64,000 nt of DNA from Bradyrhizobium prioriisuperbiae (GTDB taxonomy: Bacteria > Pseudomonadota > Alphaproteobacteria > Rhizobiales > Xanthobacteraceae): positions 2,170,001-2,234,000 of the forward strand of contig NZ_CP135921.1 in assembly GCF_032397745.1 (NCBI RefSeq), given 5' to 3'. The notes beneath the pieces are model-generated. The model worked only from the letters and a program-made list of their open reading frames with translations. It had not been told where the DNA came from and ran no database searches. A program made the translations under genes and the position numbers. Shown piece by piece: positions 56,612-64,000 of the stretch (the stretch's first letter is position 1; each line of letters opens with the position of its first letter).

Positions 56612-57595
56612 ATGCCGGAAGACGTTTCCCTTGCAACAGTCGCGGCGCGGGCCGGCGTCTCGGTTTCGACCGTGTCGCGGATCGTCAATGGCGAGATGCG
56701 CCGCGCCTCCGCGGCCACGGTGGCGCGGGTGCTCGACGCGATCGAGGCCGTGGGCTACCGGCCCAATCCGGTGGGACGGGCCCTCCAGCGCGGCCAAAGC
56801 CAGCTCGTGGCAATGATTGCCGCCAATCTCGACAATCCGGCCATGGCGACCATCGCAAGTTCCACCGAGGCGGCCCTGCGCGAAGCCGGCTACGTCATGA
56901 TCCTGTGCGATACCCATGACCGCCCCGAACTTCAGGACGAGTATCTCTCCGCGATGCGCGCCCAGATGGTGCGCGGCTATGTCCTGGTCGCGGCGGTGCC
57001 GAGCCCCGGACTGAGCGAGTTTTCCGCCCTGGGTGCCCCGACGGTGTTCGTAAACCGCCGTAATCCGGCCGGCATCGGCCCGTTTGTCGGAATCGACGAT
57101 CGCGCCGCGGGTGCAACCGTCGCCGACCATTTCGCCGATCTCGGGCGGCGCGCCCCAGCCGTTGTTTTTCCGCAGCTGAGCTCATCCGCATCGCGGGACC
57201 GCGTGTCCGGCTTCCTGGCCCGGCTGCGTGAGCGTGGCTGGTCCGACGAGGCGATCATCCAGGCCGACGGGGAGGGACGATCGCATCTCCAGGTCGGCTA
57301 TGATGCCGGCGCGCGCATTTTCGGCGGCAGCAAAACCCCGGACGCCATTCTCTGTGTCAGCGACCAGATCGCTTACGGGGTGACCCGGCGCGCACGCGAA
57401 CGCGGTCTCAAAATCCCCGATGATTGCGAGCTCGTCAGCATCGACGGCACGCCTCTCAACCAGTGGGTCGCGCCGTGGCTGAAGTCGATCGAAATTCCCT
57501 ATACCGGCTATGGGGCGGAGATCGTCGCCGGCCTGCAATTGATCTGGCAAGGCGAGCCGTTTGGCGGACGCCTGCTTCCCTACACGTTCGGCTGA
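56612..57595 (+). CDS. LacI-family transcriptional regulator of the sugar locus
   Basis: 327 residues from the ATG at 56612. Headpiece VSLATVAARAGVSVSTVSRIVNGEMRRASAATVARVLDAIEAVGYRPNPVGRAL includes the recognition helix and hinge. The C-terminal periplasmic-binding-like effector domain has LVAMIAANLDNPAMATIASSTEAALREAGY, ILCVSDQIAYGVTRRARERG and ELVSIDGTPLNQW. In-frame ATGs also occur at 56570 and 56531; 56612 is nearest the domain but its GGAGG is close (three bases), so the start is uncertain. Effector is probably a di- or oligosaccharide handled by the neighbouring operon. Confidence 0.92.
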   Translation: MPEDVSLATVAARAGVSVSTVSRIVNGEMRRASAATVARVLDAIEAVGYRPNPVGRALQRGQSQLVAMIAANLDNPAMATIASSTEAALREAGYVMILCDTHDRPELQDEYLSAMRAQMVRGYVLVAAVPSPGLSEFSALGAPTVFVNRRNPAGIGPFVGIDDRAAGATVADHFADLGRRAPAVVFPQLSSSASRDRVSGFLARLRERGWSDEAIIQADGEGRSHLQVGYDAGARIFGGSKTPDAILCVSDQIAYGVTRRARERGLKIPDDCELVSIDGTPLNQWVAPWLKSIEIPYTGYGAEIVAGLQLIWQGEPFGGRLLPYTFG

Positions 57596-57775
57596 CACAC
57601 GGCTGTTCACGGCGATGCCGCACCGGACACGAATGCCCGCGCGCGCTCCTGTCAAAAATGCACATCGCGATTCACCACGCAAACCATCCGCTAACGATTT
57701 TCGTTTACGCTTCACCAACCATAAGCCGGTGTTTCGGGCTTATCCCCGTTGTGTTGCGTGTCGAGTTCGTCAGCC

Positions 57776-58243
57776 ATGCTGCGTTTGAAGATTCTGGTAT
57801 CGATCGTTCCGCTGGCCGTGGCCGGGTTCTTCGCGCGGGACCAGTTGAGCGCGGCCATCCGCCCCTGCATCGCCACCGCGACTGCGTCGGTTCAGATCGC
57901 GCAACTGCCCTGGCTGGCGCAGCACCGGGTCAGCTTCACCAGCGATCCCACCGCGGCCAACGTCCGTGTCCAGATCATCGACAGCCCCGAGATGGCCGAT
58001 CTCACCGTGATCGATGACGTCGAGACCGCGGAAGCGGAGGACTGCGATGGCGCCGGTCCAACCGAGTTCATCGGCATTGCCGCCGAGCCGGCCACGGCAC
58101 CGACCGTGATCTATCTGTCGCGTGACGGCGAAGCCGACTACCGCATCTTCGTCCGCTCCAAACGCTTCACCGCACGAGAGGCCGCGGCTCTCGTGGTCGG
58201 CGCCCATGGCGGGCGGCAGCAGCAGGTCGCCGGCGCGCTCTAG
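57776..58243 (+). CDS. Small exported protein of unknown function
   Basis: 155 residues. N-terminal MLRLKILVSIVPLAVAGFFARDQLSAA is a signal anchor or signal peptide. The rest has VRVQIIDSPEMADLTVIDDVETAEAEDCDGAGPTEFIGIAAEP and TVIYLSRDGEADYRIFVRSKRFTAREAAALVVGAHGG, an alternating-strand pattern. I do not recognise a family. It precedes the hybrid histidine kinase by 127 bp on the same strand and could be a periplasmic partner, but that is inference. Confidence 0.72.
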   Translation: MLRLKILVSIVPLAVAGFFARDQLSAAIRPCIATATASVQIAQLPWLAQHRVSFTSDPTAANVRVQIIDSPEMADLTVIDDVETAEAEDCDGAGPTEFIGIAAEPATAPTVIYLSRDGEADYRIFVRSKRFTAREAAALVVGAHGGRQQQVAGAL

Positions 58244-58370
58244 ATTTACTCTTTATTAACCCTGTTTTCATCGCACGGCTCTCCGTCTTTTCGACCTCAA
58301 ACACTTCGCAACATCCCCGCTGCACGTTTGGATCGGGGATCTCGCTCCACCCATTTCGGGACATCGGGTC

Positions 58371-60629
58371 ATGACGCGGGGATTACGGATCAGACTGCGC
58401 TATCGCCGATTCAGGCGGCGGCACCCGTTGGCCGTCGCCTTGGCGCGCTCGCTGACGATCTTCTCGGCGGCGTTCGGCGGTACCTATGGCTTCATCGCCG
58501 GCAGCTATTCCAAGGACTACAATCCGCATACCTTCGCTCTCGGCATCAGCTTTTTGCTTGCGCTGGCGTGCCTTGCGCTTGCAAGCCTGAGCTTCCGGAT
58601 GCGGCGGCTGCGCAAGGCGATGGCCGCGGTCGCGTTGCGCAACGAAGCCTTGATCGATCGCAACTGGGAACTGAAGGAAGCCGAGGAACGCTCGCGCAGC
58701 CTGTTTGAATCCCGCAGCGACCTGATCGTGCTGCGCGACGCGGAGCAGCGCATCACCTTCACCAACGACGCCTTCTGCGCGCTCGCACAAAAATCCCGCG
58801 ACGAGCTGGTGGGCTCGATGTTCGTGCTGCCTGTGCTCGAGCAGGGCGATGCGGCGCTGGACGTCGACGGCACCCGCGTGCACGACCAGAAGATCGCAAG
58901 CGCCCTGGGTCCACGCTGGATTGCCTGGCGCGAAGCCCTGATCCGCACCGAGGCCAACCGCCCGGCCGACATGCAGAGTGTCGGCCGCGATGTCACCGAC
59001 CGCGCCGAAACCGAACGGGCGCTGGGCGATGCCCGTGACCATGCCAATGCGGCCAACCGCGCCAAGTCGCGTTTCCTGGCCATGGCGTCGCATGAGATCC
59101 GCACGCCGCTCAATGGCATCATCGGCATGAGCGGGCTGTTGTTCGATACACAGCTTTCAGCCGAACAGACCACCTATGTGCGGGCGGTGAAGACCTCCGG
59201 CGAAGCTCTGCTGCTGCTGATCGACGAGCTGCTGGACTTCTCCAAGATCGAAGCCGGCAAGATCGACCTCGAGCATCGCCCCTTCGTGCTGGCGGCAATG
59301 GTCGAGGAGATCACCGAGCTGCTGGCGCCGCGCGCGCAGGCGCGACACCTGGAGATTGCCGCCTATATCGACGAGCGCCTGCCCACGGAAGTGATCGGCG
59401 ACGCCGCGCGGCTGCGCCAGGTGCTGCTCAATCTCGCCGGCAATGCCATCAAGTTCACCGCGACCGGCGGCGTCGCGCTGATTGTCGAGCCCGGGATCTG
59501 GCCCAACGAGGTCAGCTTCCTGGTTCGCGATACCGGCATCGGCATCGCACCGGAGGCGCAAGAGCGGATTTTCCGCGAGTTCGAACAGGCCGACGAACGC
59601 ACCGTCCGCAATTATGGCGGGACCGGCCTCGGCCTAAGCATTAGCGAACGCATCGTCAAACGCATGGGCGGACGCATCACCCTGGACAGCGCCCCCGGAC
59701 GTGGCTCGACGTTCGAGGCGTCGATTCCGTTGATTGCATCCGCAAACCCCGCCGCCGGTGCATCCGCGTTCGTCGCCCCCGACCTGCGGGACAAAGCGGT
59801 CATGCTGGTGGCGCCGCAGGCGATCGAAGCCTCGCTGGTCGCGCGCCGGCTGGAGCGCTGGGGCGCTCAGACCTGTTCGCTGACCGACGCGGTGGTGGCG
59901 CAGGCGCTGCTGCCGGAACGGGCCTGGCACGCAATCATTGTCGACCACAATCTCGGCGCTGAAGAAGCAGAGCAGCTTGCCGAGGCCGCCCGTTATCATG
60001 CCCTGCACCGGATCGTGATGGTGACGCCATCGACGCGACGCGAGCGGCAGCCGTCGGACTCGAGCGCGTTCACCGGCTATCTGGTCAAGCCGTTGCGCGC
60101 TGCGTCGCTGGCGGCGCGGCTGGTGATGCCGGACGTCACAGACGCGCCGAAACTCGCTGTTGATGACGCGGATCTCGTCGAGGCCGCGCCGCGCCCAACG
60201 CCCTCGAGAGGCCTGTCGATCCTGGTCGCCGAGGACAACGAGATCAATGCGCTGCTGATGCGCTCGCTGCTGACCCGGCTTGGCCATCGTCCGGTCATCA
60301 CCGTCAACGGCGCGCAGGCCATGGAATCCTGGCTGGCGGCGGAGACCGCCGGCGCGCCTTATGACCTGGTGCTGATGGACGTGCAGATGCCGGAGCTCGA
60401 CGGCATCGAGACCACGCGGCGCATCCGCGCCCGCGAAACATCGCTGCAGATGCGTCGCACGCCGATCATCGCGCTGACGGCGAACACGCTGGTGGAAGAT
60501 CGTTACGCCTGCTTCGCCGCCGGCATGGACGGCTTCCTGGTCAAGCCGCTGGATCGCGACAAGCTCAACGACGTGCTTGCCAGCATTCCAGCCTCTCCGC
60601 ACCTTGCTGCGCAAGCGGTCCGATTCTAA
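58371..60629 (+). CDS. Hybrid sensor histidine kinase with two receiver-like domains
   Basis: 752 residues. Two transmembrane segments (about 21-44 and 55-75) with a very short external loop, a coiled linker, and a PAS domain (about 108-213). HisKA follows with the phospho-acceptor H241 in SHEIRTPLNG, then HATPase (RQVLLNLAGNAIKFTA, RDTGIGIAPEAQERIF, GGTGLGLSI). A degenerate receiver (about 478-590) keeps D525 and YLVKP but lacks the N-terminal acidic pair. A standard C-terminal receiver has D670 in LVLMDVQMPELDG and K in FLVKP. Phosphorelay output partner not in the window. Confidence 0.93.
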   Translation: MTRGLRIRLRYRRFRRRHPLAVALARSLTIFSAAFGGTYGFIAGSYSKDYNPHTFALGISFLLALACLALASLSFRMRRLRKAMAAVALRNEALIDRNWELKEAEERSRSLFESRSDLIVLRDAEQRITFTNDAFCALAQKSRDELVGSMFVLPVLEQGDAALDVDGTRVHDQKIASALGPRWIAWREALIRTEANRPADMQSVGRDVTDRAETERALGDARDHANAANRAKSRFLAMASHEIRTPLNGIIGMSGLLFDTQLSAEQTTYVRAVKTSGEALLLLIDELLDFSKIEAGKIDLEHRPFVLAAMVEEITELLAPRAQARHLEIAAYIDERLPTEVIGDAARLRQVLLNLAGNAIKFTATGGVALIVEPGIWPNEVSFLVRDTGIGIAPEAQERIFREFEQADERTVRNYGGTGLGLSISERIVKRMGGRITLDSAPGRGSTFEASIPLIASANPAAGASAFVAPDLRDKAVMLVAPQAIEASLVARRLERWGAQTCSLTDAVVAQALLPERAWHAIIVDHNLGAEEAEQLAEAARYHALHRIVMVTPSTRRERQPSDSSAFTGYLVKPLRAASLAARLVMPDVTDAPKLAVDDADLVEAAPRPTPSRGLSILVAEDNEINALLMRSLLTRLGHRPVITVNGAQAMESWLAAETAGAPYDLVLMDVQMPELDGIETTRRIRARETSLQMRRTPIIALTANTLVEDRYACFAAGMDGFLVKPLDRDKLNDVLASIPASPHLAAQAVRF

Positions 60630-60669
60630 CATTCGCATCCCGTTTCAGCTGGTGTTTCTGCGAATGTTA
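60627..60669. repeat. Palindrome with TAACATTCGCA arms
   Basis: TAACATTCGCA (60627-60637, including the kinase stop codon) is the exact inverse of TGCGAATGTTA (60659-60669). Confidence 0.75.
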
Positions 60670-60930
60670 AAATCGAAGGACCTCTTGCAATTGTAAATCA
60701 CTCGTGGAGCTCTGGATTTGACATTCGCATGTCGGACTCGCGGCAACGTGGGGTGCGAATGTCAAATCCACTCCACGAGTGTCACGAATCTGAAATCATT
60801 GCGCCTCGCGCGTCGCATTGGGGATACGCGCAAGCGCCCGCCACTTGTCATAAATCCTTTGAACGCCCGTGATTAATGAAATCCACGGCCGCAGCGATTC
60901 GATGCGATCAGCGCGGCCGCGAGGGATTTC
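60630..60930. other. 301-bp gap between the kinase and olsB, mostly palindromes
   Basis: No gene. Two related inverted repeats (60627-60669 and 60699-60781) fill the left half. The right half, up to 60930, has GATTAATGAAATCC-like AT-rich sequence where the olsB promoter should lie. Confidence 0.65.
60699..60781. repeat. 83-bp palindrome sharing the ACATTCGCA arm
   Basis: CACTCGTGG/CCACGAGTG (outer) and GGATTTGACATTCGCA/TGCGAATGTCAAATCC (inner, 16 bp) are exact inverse repeats. The inner arm contains the ACATTCGCA of the neighbouring unit. Confidence 0.85.
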
Positions 60931-61902
60931 ATGAAAGCCGATGAATTCGCGCGCTCCGGCCTCAACCTGAAGCAGATGCTTCGGCCGGACAACGCAGCCG
61001 CCGTGATGGCCAAAACCAAGGCCGTCGCCGGCCTGCTGATGCCGGCCTTTGTCAGCGAGGCCGCCATCAAGCTGCGGCCCGGCATCCATGCCCCCGCAGC
61101 ACCGCTCGGCCGGATCGGACCGCTGGAGGTCCGGCTTGCGCACAAGAAGGCCGACGTGAAACGCGCGCAGAAACTGCGCTACAAGGTGTTCTACAAGGAC
61201 GGCAGCGCGATTGCGGATGCCGCCACCATGCTGGCGCAGCGCGACAAGGACGCCTTCGACAAGATCTGCGATCACCTGCTGGTCATCGACCATGCCGCCA
61301 AGCCGTCGTTGAGCGGCAAGCAGCCGGTGGTCGGAACATACCGCCTGCTCAGGCAGGACGTCGCCGAGCGTCACGGCGGCTTCTACACCGACAATGAATT
61401 CGACGTGTCGGAGCTGGTCGATCGTCACCGCGGACTGAAGTTTCTCGAACTCGGCCGCTCCTGCGTGCTGCCGCCCTATCGCAACAAGCGCACCGTGGAA
61501 TTGCTGTGGCATGGCATCTGGAGTTACGTGCGTCAGCACAATTGCGATGTGATGCTGGGCTGCGCGAGCTTCGAGGGCACCGATCCGGACCGGCTTGCGT
61601 TGCCGCTGTCGTTCCTGCATCACTATTCGCGCGCGCCGGAAGCCTGGCGGGCAGCGGCGCATCCGTCCCGCCGCGTCGAAATGAACCGGCTGGCCAAGGA
61701 AGCGATCAATCCGAAGGCCGCGCTGCACGAACTGCCGCCGCTGATCAAAGGCTATCTGCGGCTCGGCGCCTTCATCGGCGACGGCGCCGTGATCGACCAT
61801 CAGTTCGGCACCACCGATGTGCTGATCGTGATGCCGGTGTCCGCCATCAACGCCCGCTACATCGACCATTTCGGCGTCGATGCCAATCGGCACGCGGCGT
61901 AA
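60931..61902 (+). CDS. olsB: L-ornithine N(alpha)-acyltransferase OlsB
   Basis: 323 residues. GNAT-fold acyltransferase that attaches a 3-hydroxyacyl chain from acyl carrier protein to ornithine, the first step of ornithine-lipid synthesis. Family segments are LEVRLAHKKADVKRAQKLRYKVFYKDG, DHLLVIDHAA, VGTYRLLRQDVAERHGGFYTDNEFD, LELGRSCVLPPYRNKRTVELLWHGIWSYVRQHNCDVMLGCASFEGTDPD. The N-terminal 60 residues are less conserved. No olsA is adjacent; in Rhizobiales olsB and olsA may be apart. Confidence 0.88.
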   Translation: MKADEFARSGLNLKQMLRPDNAAAVMAKTKAVAGLLMPAFVSEAAIKLRPGIHAPAAPLGRIGPLEVRLAHKKADVKRAQKLRYKVFYKDGSAIADAATMLAQRDKDAFDKICDHLLVIDHAAKPSLSGKQPVVGTYRLLRQDVAERHGGFYTDNEFDVSELVDRHRGLKFLELGRSCVLPPYRNKRTVELLWHGIWSYVRQHNCDVMLGCASFEGTDPDRLALPLSFLHHYSRAPEAWRAAAHPSRRVEMNRLAKEAINPKAALHELPPLIKGYLRLGAFIGDGAVIDHQFGTTDVLIVMPVSAINARYIDHFGVDANRHAA

Positions 61903-61914
61903 GCAAGTCCCGCT

Positions 61915-62562
61915 CTAGAAATCGAGCCGCCCGTAGAGATCGCTGAAAGGGATCATGACGTGCTCGCGATAGGCTTTTCGCTCCTGCAGCCGCTGATACC
62001 ACGCCGTAACGTGCGGGATCGTCGGGCGATTAATCTCCAGCTCAAAATAGCGGTAGAGCGAGGTGCCGGCCGGAATATCCGCAAGGCTGAAACTGTCACC
62101 GCATAAGTACCTGCGATCCGCCAGCCAGCCGTCGAGCAGCTGAAAATAGGTCGAACAGCGCGCAATGCCCTGATTGATCGCAGTCCAGTTTCGCTGATTT
62201 TCTGGCGTCCGATAGAACCCCCAGAACACCTCCGTCAGAACGGCTGGCTGCAATGAAGTCTGCGACCAGTCCATCCAACGATCCACTCCGGACCGTTCGC
62301 CGGCATCCTTCGGCCAGAACCGATCTGCACCAAATCGCGCGGCAAGATATCGAAGGATGGCGTGGGACTCCCACACCACCGTTCCGGCATCATCGATCAC
62401 GGGCACCCGCCCATGAGGGTTCATTGCAAGAAAATCCGGGCCATCGAGTTGGCCGAAACTGCCGCCGGCAGGTATGTGCTCGTGAGCGAGGCCCAACTCG
62501 CCTATCAGCCACATGACCTTTTGCACATTGAAAGAGTTGCGTCGCCCCCACACCTTCAACAT
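61915..62562 (-). CDS. Glutathione S-transferase family protein
   Basis: 215 residues. Thioredoxin-like domain MLKVWGRRNSFNVQKVMWLIGELGL with the catalytic-serine region RRNSFNVQK (Ser10), the cis-proline in RVPVIDD, and WESHAILRYLAARFG. The helical domain has SLADIPAGTSLYRYFEL near the end. The Ser-x-Asn arrangement resembles the theta/beta-type bacterial GSTs. Convergent with olsB, 12 bp apart. Confidence 0.9.
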   Translation of the reverse strand: MLKVWGRRNSFNVQKVMWLIGELGLAHEHIPAGGSFGQLDGPDFLAMNPHGRVPVIDDAGTVVWESHAILRYLAARFGADRFWPKDAGERSGVDRWMDWSQTSLQPAVLTEVFWGFYRTPENQRNWTAINQGIARCSTYFQLLDGWLADRRYLCGDSFSLADIPAGTSLYRYFELEINRPTIPHVTAWYQRLQERKAYREHVMIPFSDLYGRLDF

Positions 62563-62619
62563 TGCTCACCGTCATCTTTGCCGGCAGTCACTCCGTGCCA
62601 ACTGCTTCGGAAAGCGCAC

Positions 62620-63573
62620 CTACAGCCGCCGCAGCGACACCTTCTCGATCACATGCTCGCCGCCCTTCTTCAGGATCAGGGTGGCGCGGGGACGGGTCGG
62701 CAGGATGTTGTCTTCGAGATTGGCGAGGTTGGTGCGGTCCCAGATCGCGGTGGCGGTGGCGATCGCCTCGTCGTCCGACAGCAGTGCGTAGCGATGGAAG
62801 TATGATTTCGGATCGTGGAACGCGGTGTCGCGCAGCGACAGGAAACGCTGCACATACCACTTCCGCAACACCGGCTCTTCCGCATCGATATAGACCGAGA
62901 AGTCGAAGAAGTCCGACACGAACGGAATGGCCTGGCCGTCCCGCGGCAACCGTCCGGTCTGCAGCACGTTGACGCCCTCGAGAATCAGGATGTCCGGCTG
63001 GTCGATCTCGACGCTCTGGTGCGGCACGATGTCGTAGGTGTGGTGCGAATAGATCGGCGCCCGCACCGACCGCCGGCCCGCCTTGATGTCGCTGAGAAAG
63101 TTCAGCAGCGTCGGCAGATCGTAGCTTTCCGGAAAGCCCTTCTTCTGCATCAGGCCGCGGCGTTCCAGCACCGCGTTGGGAAACAGAAAGCCGTCGGTGG
63201 TGACCAGGTCGACCTTGGGGCGCGGCGACCAGCGCGCCAGCAGTGCCTGCAGCACACGCGCGGTGGTGGACTTGCCGACCGCCACCGAGCCGGCGACGCC
63301 GATGATGTAGGGCATCTTGCGGTCTTCGATGCCGAGAAAGCGGCGCTGCGCGAAGAACAATCGCTGGGCGGCGGCGACATACATCGACAGCAGCCGAGAC
63401 AGCGGCAGGTAGATGTCCTCGACCTCCTTCAGGTCCAGCCGGTCGTGCAGCGAGCGCAGCGCCGCGATCTCGTCGGCGGCCAGCGTCATCGGCGTATCGT
63501 CGCGCAGCTTCGCCCACTCGTCGCGCGAGAACACCCGGTAGGGATTGTACTGAAGATCGATCCGCGCATCCAT
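62620..63573 (-). CDS. coaA: Type I pantothenate kinase
   Basis: First and regulated step of coenzyme A synthesis. 317 residues from the ATG at 63573, which follows GGGGAG. P-loop [18 protein letters not shown] at 91-108; [39 protein letters not shown] and [12 protein letters not shown] are typical CoaA motifs. The frame is open to 63645 but lacks homology there. Follows hisE by 71 bp; hisE-coaA order is common in this bacterial group. Confidence 0.96.
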   Translation of the reverse strand: MDARIDLQYNPYRVFSRDEWAKLRDDTPMTLAADEIAALRSLHDRLDLKEVEDIYLPLSRLLSMYVAAAQRLFFAQRRFLGIEDRKMPYIIGVAGSVAVGKSTTARVLQALLARWSPRPKVDLVTTDGFLFPNAVLERRGLMQKKGFPESYDLPTLLNFLSDIKAGRRSVRAPIYSHHTYDIVPHQSVEIDQPDILILEGVNVLQTGRLPRDGQAIPFVSDFFDFSVYIDAEEPVLRKWYVQRFLSLRDTAFHDPKSYFHRYALLSDDEAIATATAIWDRTNLANLEDNILPTRPRATLILKKGGEHVIEKVSLRRL

Positions 63574-63644
63574 GGAAGCGGTACTCCCCACAAATTCCGA
63601 GTATTCGTCTGCCAAATACCCGTGTCCCGAATTCAACGTTCGCA

Positions 63645-63965
63645 TCAGCGCTTGCGCGCCGCCTTCTCCTCAAGCCCGGACTGCTGGGTCCGCTGCGCCA
63701 GCACGGCCTCGACATCCTCGATCGACACGCCGCGCGATTTCAGCAGCACCAGAAGATGAAAGATCGCGTCGGCGCTCTCGGACACCAGGTGATCGCGGTC
63801 GCCCTCGACCGCGGCGATCACCGTCTCCACCGCCTCCTCGCCGAACTTCTTGGCGCAATGGGCCGGACCCTTGTCGAGCAGCTTGCGCGTATAGGACGCC
63901 TCCCCGCCGGACGCCGCGCGGGCATCGATGGTTGCAGCGAGATCATGGATCGTAAACCGGGACAT
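63645..63965 (-). CDS. hisE: Phosphoribosyl-ATP pyrophosphatase HisE
   Basis: Second step of histidine synthesis, removing pyrophosphate from phosphoribosyl-ATP. 106 residues of the MazG-like fold: [52 protein letters not shown], whose Glu and Asp pairs bind magnesium. Start at 63965. It is probably the end of a histidine operon extending beyond the right edge of the window. Confidence 0.96.
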   Translation of the reverse strand: MSRFTIHDLAATIDARAASGGEASYTRKLLDKGPAHCAKKFGEEAVETVIAAVEGDRDHLVSESADAIFHLLVLLKSRGVSIEDVEAVLAQRTQQSGLEEKAARKR

Positions 63966-64000
63966 CGCTACTCTTTCTGTCACATCCCTATCATATTGGG

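Overview
The window is GC-rich chromosomal DNA from an alphaproteobacterium of the Rhizobiales. Gene content and order point to the Bradyrhizobium/Rhodopseudomonas/Tardiphaga group (Nitrobacteraceae). The pointers are rnd-lptC-lptA-lptB, infC / rpmI-rplT / pheS-pheT, hrcA-grpE close to dnaK-dnaJ, the LppC-like gene / rsmI-yraN-gshB block, an OlsB-type ornithine-lipid acyltransferase, and several families of extragenic palindromes. The taxonomic placement is inference from gene content; no search was run.

Layout. Positions 1-3.1 kb hold the LPS-export genes lptB (cut by the window edge), lptA and lptC with rnd, all on the minus strand, followed by tRNA-Leu(CAG). Positions 3.5-9.6 kb hold an orphan TRAP binding protein, an NDUFA9-like protein, uppP, a GST, queG and a hydrolase. 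Positions 9.8-15.8 kb are the translation block infC (with an apparent AUU start), rpmI-rplT and pheS-pheT. Positions 15.8-25.8 kb hold a TauE-like permease, a metallo-beta-lactamase-fold protein, an amine oxidase, a YiiX-like hydrolase, an EI24-type membrane protein, a Bug binding protein, nth, an Ada-like methyltransferase and an XRE/cupin-GNAT pair. Positions 25.8-29.7 kb hold gpmA, dapB, pyrF and accessory enzymes. Positions 29.8-37.1 kb are the heat-shock region (dnaK-dnaJ and hrcA-grpE), interrupted by a secreted unknown and a Tat-type nicotinamidase. Positions 37.3-44.1 kb hold rph-rdgB-hemW, an ORFan, an LppC-like lipoprotein, rsmI-yraN and gshB.

Positions 44.1-49.4 kb are the most accessory-looking stretch: a PAS-like protein, a small ribbon-helix-helix protein, a tRNA-Arg-like gene with an abnormal anticodon arm, a GTG-started HTH protein with palindromic upstream DNA, comM, and an M91-like HELVH metallopeptidase. 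Positions 49.4-57.6 kb form a sugar-uptake locus: GH31 glycosidase, ABC ATPase, two permeases and a binding protein, divergent from a LacI regulator, with one perfect 20-bp palindromic operator between them. Positions 57.7-64.0 kb hold a small unknown, a hybrid histidine kinase, olsB, a GST, coaA and hisE.

I do not see a convincing new multi-gene defence or mobile system. Most genes are housekeeping. The observations most worth following are the unusual tRNA with its own terminator and its low-GC neighbours, the palindrome families with compensating arms, the hairpin pair in front of rpmI-rplT, the lone M91-type peptidase, and the self-palindromic operators at the XRE/cupin and LacI loci.
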